Of a stretch of DNA of 20,804 nt, positions 8,031-14,177 are shown piece by piece. The translations under genes were made by a program, and so were the position numbers. The notes below the pieces were generated by a model. That model was given only the letters and a program-made list of their open reading frames with translations, had not been told where the DNA came from and searched no databases. Position 1 is the stretch's first letter, and each line of letters begins with the position of its first letter. Source of the DNA: a virus; IMG/VR virus record IMGVR_UViG_3300014050_000174, positions 1 through 20,804 of that record; one strand, 5' to 3'.

Positions 8031-10549
8031 ACGTATCCCTTTCCGTCATCGCCCTGACGTTTCAGACGCTCGGCACGCCATTTGACATACCACGGCTCAG
8101 GGCCTGGCCGGGCTGGCGGTTGGTGGTACTGCGGCTCATAGGCACAGAGGTATTCCAAACATTGACAGCTGTGTACCTCGCCGCGTGTGTTGGGCATATC
8201 CGTGACGAACGGACCGTTGTTGGACTGCACCACTTTTTTCTTGTACCGACGCAGTTCGCGGTACAGCTCTGGCACAGCGTTCTCCAGGAACTTCAGCTGA
8301 GTGCTGCCGTCACCGCGGATGTGCAGCATTTGCCGCACCAGGGCGGTTCTCGCCTGGATGTCGTCGGATCCGGGGACGAACTGGAACCCAGACATTTGTG
8401 CCCGGATGTTTCGTTCCCGGAGTTGCTCCGAATACAGGTCGCATGGCAGCCTGCCTGAACCAAGGTCCCTCAGTGTACCTCCGTGCATGTCCATGATGAA
8501 AGCGTAAAAGTGCTGCCCTTCGCACTTGGCGGCAAAAGCCTCACCCCAGATCAGGGCGTTGGCGTTCCGCAGGTACAGCTCGTCATAGACCAGGATGAAC
8601 CGCTCGTCCGGAGGCACCGCCGCGAACACGCAGGCCATGACGGTGTGGCCAGGGTCGATGGATACGTAGCGCGTCCACTCCGGCGGAACGATGCCGTCCG
8701 GCAGCTCCGACCTGGGGAGCGTATGGACCATGGTGTTGAATGAGGGGTACATGAGGATGGAGTCCTGGGTGAACTCGCCCTCGGCCCGCATGCGCAGCTC
8801 ATCGACGCCCAGGGCAGACCACCGGGCGATGTTCTTCTCCTTCTCCTCCCGGTCGATGTGGTCGTTGTCCAGGAACCGCAGGACGAACTTCTTGATCTGC
8901 GGGTTTTCCTTACCCTCCTCGGCCTCCTTGTCTGCCCGCTCACACAGACCCAGCAGGGCGTCGTTCTTGGAGTGCGGCATGGCCGACCACACCAGCCGGC
9001 CTTTACGGTCAGCCAGGCGGGCCTGCATCTCCCCCACCCAAGATGGGTTGGAGATGTCCTCGTCGATATGCACCAAATCGGCCTGAAAACCCTGTGGGGG
9101 CTCGCCCTCAGAGGAAAAGAAGTTGACCGTCCATCCATTGGTCAGGACGACACGCTGGCAGTACCCGGCGTTCTTCAGAACCCAGGACACGTCTTCGACT
9201 AGTCTGGGTGGAACCAAGGGCGGTGCTGGTTTCGTCTCCGCTCGGCGGTCTGCGTCCTGGACAGGGCGGAATGCCCGCCACTCGCCAGTCTCCAGGTCCT
9301 TGATGATCCGGAACGCACCGGCCTTGAAGAGCATGGGATAGGCCACCAGGCCGATGTGCGGCCAGTTCCTGCCTATCACCACTAGGTTGCCGCCCTCCTT
9401 GGGATACTTGCCGAACGGATCAGTACCCGTCAGTGCGCGGGCGTCCTCTACGAACGTGGAGAGCGATTTGCCGCTGTTGTGGTTTGCCACGCCATCGATG
9501 AGGTAGTTGTGGTAGCGGGGGACGGAAAAGTCCCACACCGGCCCTCGTCCCAAATACGTGCAGGAGGTAATATACACATGTTCATTACCCCCTTCAGGAG
9601 AACGACATGGGGCTTCACAACAAGATCGACTGGCCTGTTGAGCAGATGAGGATCTGGTATGAGCAGGAAAGAAAAACAGTGGCCGAGATAGGCGCCCTGC
9701 TTGGTCGTAGCCCAAAGTCTGTGAACAAGGCATGCAAGCGGTTTGGGTTTCGCATGCGTCGGCGTGGGCCCAAGGCTGGCCATGAGCATCCGGGCTGGAG
9801 GGGAGGCCGGGTGAAAGACAAGGGCGGCTACACGCTGGTGCATGCCCCTGATCATCCGGACTGCAATGCCAATGGCTACATCCGGGAGCATCGCCTGGTG
9901 TGTGAGTCTCTTCTAGGACGGCGGCTAAGGCCGGCAGAGGTTGTTCACCACAGGAACGACGACCCCTCCGATAACCGCCCGGAGAACCTTCAGGTGTATG
10001 ACACCAACGCCGATCATCTTCGCGCAACACTGGCAGGTAAGTGCCCCCAGTGGTCCGCTGAAGGTCGGCAACGCATTCTGGCAGCAACACGTCGCCCACG
10101 GGGGCCCAGGCGCCGTCGGCATCCAGGACAAGGTGGTTCAGCGTGCAACGTAATTCTCCGCCGTTGCTCAACTGAAACGCATACAGGTGATCCCATCCTT
10201 TGATGAAAGGCCGCTTGGCTGGTGCCGTGACGGTGTAGCCACAGTGGACCGCCGTCACCCAGAACCAGTCGTCAATCTCACTGACGGTCCGGTGCTTGCC
10301 GGTGACCGGGTCCAGTATCTTCTGGTCTCCGGCCAGGCACCGATTTCCTCCAAGCACTATCCGCTCAGACGCCATGCTGGCGTGCATCTGCTGCTGAAGC
10401 GGCATGGGCTCGTACAGCCGGAGTGCTTCGATCTTCCGGCTCTTCAGCTCCGCCTGGACCTCTTTGAGGTGGCCAAGCGTGTGCTGGGTCACGCCGGGGA
10501 CGACCGGCGGCTTAGGATGGTCCGGGATCTTCCGCGGGTGCGGTTTCAC
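8006..10549 (-). CDS. terL: Terminase large subunit interrupted by an intein in the Walker A motif
   Basis: 847 aa precursor; removing the intein (residues 71-358) leaves a 559-aa DNA-packaging motor, a normal length. The ATPase Walker A is GGNR (67-70) joined to SGKS (359-362). Walker B is LVHIDED (492-498). The RNase H-like nuclease begins with YVSIDPGHT (about 628-636), with a second acidic strand at AFIMDMHGG (683-691). I chose the GTG at 10549 because GGAGGT stands five bases before it; the frame is open back to another GTG at 10567 without a ribosome site. The gene overlaps the preceding one by 38 bases. The protein cuts and translocates DNA into the procapsid together with the portal, two genes downstream. 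Splicing is needed for a functional ATP-binding loop. Confidence 0.92.
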   Translation of the reverse strand: MKPHPRKIPDHPKPPVVPGVTQHTLGHLKEVQAELKSRKIEALRLYEPMPLQQQMHASMASERIVLGGNRCLAGDQKILDPVTGKHRTVSEIDDWFWVTAVHCGYTVTAPAKRPFIKGWDHLYAFQLSNGGELRCTLNHLVLDADGAWAPVGDVLLPECVADLQRTTGGTYLPVLREDDRRWCHTPEGSPGGYRRGRRSCGEQPLPALAAVLEETHTPGDAPGCSHWHCSPDDQGHAPACSRPCLSPGLPSSPDAHGQPWAHADACETQTACMPCSQTLGYDQAGRLSRPLFFFPAHTRSSSAQQASRSCCEAPCRSPEGGNEHVYITSCTYLGRGPVWDFSVPRYHNYLIDGVANHNSGKSLSTFVEDARALTGTDPFGKYPKEGGNLVVIGRNWPHIGLVAYPMLFKAGAFRIIKDLETGEWRAFRPVQDADRRAETKPAPPLVPPRLVEDVSWVLKNAGYCQRVVLTNGWTVNFFSSEGEPPQGFQADLVHIDEDISNPSWVGEMQARLADRKGRLVWSAMPHSKNDALLGLCERADKEAEEGKENPQIKKFVLRFLDNDHIDREEKEKNIARWSALGVDELRMRAEGEFTQDSILMYPSFNTMVHTLPRSELPDGIVPPEWTRYVSIDPGHTVMACVFAAVPPDERFILVYDELYLRNANALIWGEAFAAKCEGQHFYAFIMDMHGGTLRDLGSGRLPCDLYSEQLRERNIRAQMSGFQFVPGSDDIQARTALVRQMLHIRGDGSTQLKFLENAVPELYRELRRYKKKVVQSNNGPFVTDMPNTRGEVHSCQCLEYLCAYEPQYHQPPARPGPEPWYVKWRAERLKRQGDDGKGYVCLGPTKK
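9562..9597 (+). promoter_or_regulatory. Two Shine-Dalgarno sites ahead of the antisense HNH gene
   Basis: AGGAGA at 9592-9597 is well placed for the HNH ATG at 9607. A second, stronger site, AGGAGG at 9562-9567, precedes an ATG at 9578 that opens a 23-codon frame ending inside the HNH gene. A TAATAT at 9568-9573 resembles a -10 box, but I see no matching -35. These bases simultaneously encode intein block F-side residues on the other strand. Whether the upstream site is used is unknown. Confidence 0.45.
9607..10203 (+). CDS. HNH homing endonuclease, antisense within the terL intein
   Basis: 198 aa, the only plus-strand gene I support. Residues about 8-50 form a helix-turn-helix (VAEIGALLGRSPKSVNKACK) followed by a basic linker RMRRRG. 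Residues 90-145 are an HNH_3-type nuclease: YIREHRLVCESLLGRRL, then EVVHHRNDDPSDNRPENLQV, with candidate metal and catalytic residues H95, H114, H115 and N123. A Shine-Dalgarno AGGAGA stands seven bases before the ATG. Recognisable similarity ends near residue 160 (LAGKCPQWSAEGRQRILAA), close to where intein block B ends on the other strand; the last approximately 38 residues are Arg-rich and overlap intein coding. Codon use is less GC-rich at third positions than the surroundings. It likely cuts intein-free terL alleles at the Walker A codons (inference). Confidence 0.88.
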   Translation: MGLHNKIDWPVEQMRIWYEQERKTVAEIGALLGRSPKSVNKACKRFGFRMRRRGPKAGHEHPGWRGGRVKDKGGYTLVHAPDHPDCNANGYIREHRLVCESLLGRRLRPAEVVHHRNDDPSDNRPENLQVYDTNADHLRATLAGKCPQWSAEGRQRILAATRRPRGPRRRRHPGQGGSACNVILRRCSTETHTGDPIL

Positions 10550-11054
10550 TGAGGACCTCCACTGCACGGCTGACCGGCAGAGCCTTGAGTGTGATGGCCG
10601 TCTCCATCAGGCGCTGCCGCAGTTCCTCTTCCAGCTCGTCTTCGGTCCACACCGACAGAGGCTTCTTGGCACCGCCCATTGCTGTGTTCGCATTTACCAG
10701 CCGCACCAGCGTCTCCAGCATCTTCGTCCGGTGAGCCCCCCCAGGAGGCGAATCGTAGTACTGTTTCATGAACACATTGCCGAAACCACGCACGCCGCCG
10801 AAGTACTCTAGAAGGACTTCGATCAGCTCGGCGCTGTGCGGGATCGTTGACCCGCCCAGCCGGGCCGCCTTGCAGAACACGTCCACCGCGTCCTGCTCTA
10901 TGGCATCCAGCCGCGAGTCCTTCTTCTTCTTGCGGCGTTTTCGTTCGTAGGACGACCGGCACGTCTTGCATTTGGGGTGCATCCTGCCATCGGCTGACCG
11001 ATGGAAACTGGTCTCTGGCAGCTCCTGCTTGCATTCGATGCAGGTCTTCTTCAT
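10512..11054 (-). CDS. Zinc-ribbon protein, candidate terminase small subunit
   Basis: 180 aa. Residues C5, C8, C29 and C32 (CIEC ... CKTC) form a zinc ribbon of the type with PETSFHRSADGRMHPKCKTC, followed by a strongly basic RKRRKKKK stretch (about 38-45) suited to nucleic-acid binding. The rest is helical and acidic at the C-terminus. It directly precedes and overlaps the large terminase gene, the usual place of the small terminase subunit that recognises the packaging site; I see no classic small-terminase helix-turn-helix, so this is positional inference. Similar zinc ribbons also occur in HNH nucleases, but no HNH core is present. The ATG at 11054 overlaps the previous stop (ATGA); an upstream TTG is less likely. 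Confidence 0.65.
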   Translation of the reverse strand: MKKTCIECKQELPETSFHRSADGRMHPKCKTCRSSYERKRRKKKKDSRLDAIEQDAVDVFCKAARLGGSTIPHSAELIEVLLEYFGGVRGFGNVFMKQYYDSPPGGAHRTKMLETLVRLVNANTAMGGAKKPLSVWTEDELEEELRQRLMETAITLKALPVSRAVEVLSETAPAEDPGPS

Positions 11055-12433
11055 AGCTTGCAGTGCCAAACGTTCCCGTTAACCACGGGCACCAGGCCGC
11101 AATCCGCAACCGCCCGCTTCACGCCATTGAATGAGTGGTAGTCATGGCCCGCCAGGATGTGCTTGGCCTTGGGCTTCCAAGCCAGGATGTCCTGCTTGAC
11201 CGATTCGTAGTCATGCTCGGCATCGATGTAGACGATGTCAAACTGGCCGTCTCGGAACTTGGCTGCCGCGTCAGGCGACTTGGCCTTGACGGCGGAGATG
11301 TTCATACCGGCGGTGTTGCGCTGGAACACCTCAAACGGCGACCCGGCTTGGCCGCTGTACTGCTTGCACCCCTCGTCGTTGACGTTCCCACCCCACGTAT
11401 CCACGCATGTCACATGTGCTGCCCCTGACTGGGCCATGATGATCGCACTGCGGCCAGCCCATGAGCCCACTTCCAACACCACCGGCTTGCGGCGATGCTC
11501 GTCGCGGAACTTCTGCACCAGCGCAGCCAGCGCCTCGGCGTCGGTCTGCGGCAGGTCCATGCCCATGTCGTTGAAGCTCTTTGGTAGCCAGGTCGGCTCC
11601 GGGAGGTCCACCAGCTTGTTGACACAGCCGGCCTCCACCGCACCGCGGAGTTTCTCCGACACATGGGCCGCCGTGATGATCACAGGCTTGCCAACGCACT
11701 TTGGTTTCCAGTGACCCGCCCAGGCGTCCCAATTGCAAAACACCGGGTTGTAGCCTAGCTTTTGCACGCCTACGAGCGACAAGTCCCGCGTCATCGTCAC
11801 GTCTTCTGTGCTTGCCTTCTCGGCGGCGTAGCGGTCCTTCCACTCGTAGTAGAACCAGGGCTTGTCCGCCTCGGACCGCGGCTCGGTCAGTTCAAAAGCC
11901 CGCATGTCATACATGATCAGGCCGGTGGGGAGCGCAGCGCACTCCTGGATGCCGGTCATGTTGTGGCCGGTGTTCCGGTCATACATCTCCAGCTGATAGT
12001 CCGGGTTGGCGTGTTCCGACTGCATGTTCTGCCAGCGGAACACGTACACGCACTCCGCAGGGGGAGGCCCGCAGTAGGGGGCCCCAATGACGCACGGTCC
12101 CTTGGGGTAGTGATTCACCAGGAAGTCAAAGCTGCTCTGGAAGAACGGCTTCACTCCTGGCTGGCCGGCGTTGATGTCCGGCTTCATGTCAGAGTCCACC
12201 ATCACCAGTACATCCAGTCCGTATTCCCGGGCCATGAGGACGGCCCGGTTGCGGGTCATGGTGATGGGCGTGTCTGACAGGTTCCAGATGCGGACCTGTT
12301 CGATCCTGTCGGACTTGGACAGGTCTGCGACCAACGGCACCATCCACTCACGGATGTCAGGCACTTCGGAGGAGATGCCGCCGTTGCCGCCGTATGAGAA
12401 CGTACAGAATCCGACGCTGAACTTCTGGTTCAT
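11051..12433 (-). CDS. Glycosyltransferase - methyltransferase fusion
   Basis: 460 aa with two domains. Residues about 5-250 are a GT-A type glycosyltransferase: TMTRNRAVLMAREYGLDVLV followed by MVDSDMKPD, with the metal-binding DSD at 80-82. Residues about 300-460 are a class I SAM-dependent methyltransferase similar to the Methyltransf_24 family: motif I EVGSWAGRSA (321-330), acidic VDTW (344-347), YIDAEHDYE (402-410) and GHDYHSFNGV (429-438). The two domains would transfer a sugar and methylate a product, perhaps the same glycan. The substrate is unknown. It lies between Pro/Gln-rich structural genes and the terminase. Its GGAG ribosome site is inside a perfect 6-bp hairpin, which may limit translation. 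Start at ATG 12433. Confidence 0.85.
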   Translation of the reverse strand: MNQKFSVGFCTFSYGGNGGISSEVPDIREWMVPLVADLSKSDRIEQVRIWNLSDTPITMTRNRAVLMAREYGLDVLVMVDSDMKPDINAGQPGVKPFFQSSFDFLVNHYPKGPCVIGAPYCGPPPAECVYVFRWQNMQSEHANPDYQLEMYDRNTGHNMTGIQECAALPTGLIMYDMRAFELTEPRSEADKPWFYYEWKDRYAAEKASTEDVTMTRDLSLVGVQKLGYNPVFCNWDAWAGHWKPKCVGKPVIITAAHVSEKLRGAVEAGCVNKLVDLPEPTWLPKSFNDMGMDLPQTDAEALAALVQKFRDEHRRKPVVLEVGSWAGRSAIIMAQSGAAHVTCVDTWGGNVNDEGCKQYSGQAGSPFEVFQRNTAGMNISAVKAKSPDAAAKFRDGQFDIVYIDAEHDYESVKQDILAWKPKAKHILAGHDYHSFNGVKRAVADCGLVPVVNGNVWHCKL

Positions 12434-12438
12434 GCCTG

Positions 12439-12455
12439 GGCTCCAAGGGGGAGCC
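12439..12455 (-). promoter_or_regulatory. Hairpin sequestering the ribosome site of the glycosyltransferase-methyltransferase gene
   Basis: On the minus strand GGCTCC-CCCTT-GGAGCC is a perfect 6-bp stem with a 5-base loop. The downstream arm contains the GGAG that precedes ATG 12433 by eight bases. No U-tract follows, so it is not an intrinsic terminator. Translational control is inferred from position. Confidence 0.45.
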
Positions 12456-12490
12456 GTCAGTGTACGGGCGGCCAGTATGTCAGTGCAAAC

Positions 12491-14146
12491 CTAGCGTTTG
12501 GATCCGTACCGCGTCCCGGAGGATCGCGTTGGCGTTGGGGTAGCCCGTCCACTTATGGCGTCTAACCGCTGGCCATTTTGCACATCTTCGGACCGCTTTT
12601 GCCGCGCTGCTTCTGGGGTCATTTGCCACCCGCTAATTTTTCCTTGCCCATTCCATGGACGCCCCTTACTGTCCACTGGCATCCGACCAGGGTACCGGCT
12701 TTGCATTTCCTTAACCTGTTCCCTGTATTGAGATTGCTGTGCAGCCTGGCGAATTCTATCCGCGTCTGCTTGCCTAGCGGGCGATAGTGGCTTGTCGTTA
12801 GTAATTTCGCCAAAGCCAGGGTCAATCGGATATGGCAGCTGCTGGCTCGGAGGGATTGGTTGGGTGTAGCCGGGGAAGCCCCAGTCAGGCATGCGGCCGG
12901 GAGGAAGTTGCTGGCTCGGTGGGATTGGCTGTGCTGCACCCGGGGGTGGCAGGCCGGGGCCGGGCTGATCCCGGTCGTCAATCATGTCGCCGTCTCGGTC
13001 TCGGAAATCCATTGTTCGCCCGGACCCGGGAGGCGCATTAATTGACCCGCCGTAGCCCGGGGCGAAAGAGTTGGGCTGCGGAGCGGGAGGCGTAACAGTT
13101 GCTGGTGGAGTAGGCTGTTGCAGCATTGGCACGCCTGGCCAGTACTCTCCGCCGCTGCCCGGTTGTTGGGCCACCAATCTCTCTAGGTTTTCTTTCTCCG
13201 CGGCGCCCTCCGGAGTATTGCGCAGCCACCACTCATAATGTAGCCGTTCGTCTCTTCGGTATTTGTCGGCCTTGGCAGTTAGTTGCTGTTTATCTTCCGG
13301 TGTAACGTAAACTGTTCGCTGTGATCGCGAGCCCTCATTCACTACATACGGAACGAGCCCTGGGGCGGGCTTGTCTGACATGGCGGGCGTCCCTGCCGGG
13401 AGATAATCCTGTCCAGCTGTTGGCGATGCCGGCTGCCTTACTGGCGAGGCATCCTGGTTCAGGCCAGGATTCATCATGTACTGGACGCGGCTCTGGTATT
13501 CGGCGTCCCGTCGCTGCTGCTCACTTCGCCATCCGCCAGGCGGTGGAGGTGGCGGGGTCCACGTGGCACGCTCGGGAGGTGGCGGAGCGGACGGCGCAGG
13601 GGATTGTGTAGGTGCCGGCTGACCATAGGGAAGGCCAGTGGAAGGATTGACGAACTTGGGTACGTCAAACGCCGGCTGTGTCGCGTACATAGGAGGGGCC
13701 GACTGCTGGCCAAGCTGGGCAAGCAGCTGGTCCTGAAACCCTTGTGGCGGGGTAAAGCCGTATTGGCCGAACATGCCCATCAGCGCGTCCACGTTGCCAG
13801 TGGCGAACGGGTTGCCCTGATAGCGGCCATCCTTAATGTTCTGTGCGGCCTGGTTCCATGTAGTCCCCAGGTCCACACGCTGCGGCCGCTGGCCACCCAT
13901 CAAGCCCTGGTTGTACTGGGCCTGGTTCTGGAGGAACTGCTGGACGAATGCATCCTGTTGGTTCTGGTACGCCTGGAGGTTGGGCATGGAGCCGAAGGGC
14001 GTCTGGACACCCTGCGGTTTCTGGAACGCGCTCATGTTTAGCGGCGCGGACTGGGGCGGTGAATCGTATCCGGGCGTGTTGGGACGTTCGCCTTTGCGGG
14101 ACGTGAAGCCCATGAATGGGTTGGACTGATTACTGCGGGTATCCAT
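12491..14146 (-). CDS. Long Pro/Gln-rich protein with a calcium-loop-like motif, unknown function
   Basis: 551 aa, low complexity and probably mostly disordered. The N-terminus is Gln/Asn/Met-rich (NLQAYQNQQDAFVQQFLQNQ), the middle has poly-proline runs (APPPPERATWTPPPPPPGGW), and the C-terminal 100 residues are basic and helical. Near bases 12964-13012 it encodes FRDRDGDMIDDRDQ, matching the DxDGDxxDD pattern of thrombospondin type 3 or EF-hand-like calcium loops. The unit QPIPPSQQLP occurs twice. The start is ATG 14146, five bases after AGGAG; a GTG six bases upstream falls within that ribosome site. I do not recognise a family. Position between decoration protein and terminase suggests a minor virion or ejection protein. 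Confidence 0.75.
   Translation of the reverse strand: MDTRSNQSNPFMGFTSRKGERPNTPGYDSPPQSAPLNMSAFQKPQGVQTPFGSMPNLQAYQNQQDAFVQQFLQNQAQYNQGLMGGQRPQRVDLGTTWNQAAQNIKDGRYQGNPFATGNVDALMGMFGQYGFTPPQGFQDQLLAQLGQQSAPPMYATQPAFDVPKFVNPSTGLPYGQPAPTQSPAPSAPPPPERATWTPPPPPPGGWRSEQQRRDAEYQSRVQYMMNPGLNQDASPVRQPASPTAGQDYLPAGTPAMSDKPAPGLVPYVVNEGSRSQRTVYVTPEDKQQLTAKADKYRRDERLHYEWWLRNTPEGAAEKENLERLVAQQPGSGGEYWPGVPMLQQPTPPATVTPPAPQPNSFAPGYGGSINAPPGSGRTMDFRDRDGDMIDDRDQPGPGLPPPGAAQPIPPSQQLPPGRMPDWGFPGYTQPIPPSQQLPYPIDPGFGEITNDKPLSPARQADADRIRQAAQQSQYREQVKEMQSRYPGRMPVDSKGRPWNGQGKISGWQMTPEAARQKRSEDVQNGQRLDAISGRATPTPTRSSGTRYGSKR
12833..12931 (-). repeat. Two direct 30-bp repeats encoding QPIPPSQQLP
   Basis: Copies at 12833-12862 and 12902-12931, in frame within the Pro/Gln-rich gene. 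They differ at a few, mostly silent, positions, indicating an old internal duplication maintained at the protein level. Confidence 0.7.
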
Positions 14147-14177
14147 CGCCACTCCTACGTAGTTTGGCCGCCATCAA

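Larger units (their letters stand above)
9476..10339 (-). mobile_element. Intein in TerL Walker A, with antisense HNH gene in its centre
   Basis: 288 residues, from Cys1 (TGC at 10339) to Asn288 (AAC ending at 9476), followed by Ser+1. Block A is CLAGDQKILDPVTG. Block B is LYAFQLSNGGELRCTLNHLV, with the catalytic T-L-N-H at intein residues 66-69. Block F is VWDFSVPRYHNYLIDG (268-283) and block G is VANHN (284-288), with penultimate His and terminal Asn. All splicing residues are present. The central approximately 145 residues (about 105-250) show no endonuclease motif and are rich in Cys, Pro, Ser and His; they are the antisense reading of the HNH gene on the plus strand. So the element is a mini-intein plus an opposite-strand endonuclease. 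Exact excision restores GGNRSGKS. Confidence 0.92.

Noticed and set aside
9600-10025. In-frame LAGLIDADG or HNH endonuclease domain in the intein's own frame
   Set aside because: The minus-strand translation of this part has no such motifs; the endonuclease motifs are all on the plus strand.
9476-10339. Split (two-gene) intein with fractured terL
   Set aside because: The minus frame is uninterrupted through the region, with no stop after the N-part and no clear new start before the C-part, so a single precursor is the simpler reading.
12439-12455. Intrinsic terminator before the glycosyltransferase-methyltransferase
   Set aside because: The stem is short and lacks a following U-tract; its position over the ribosome site fits translational control better.
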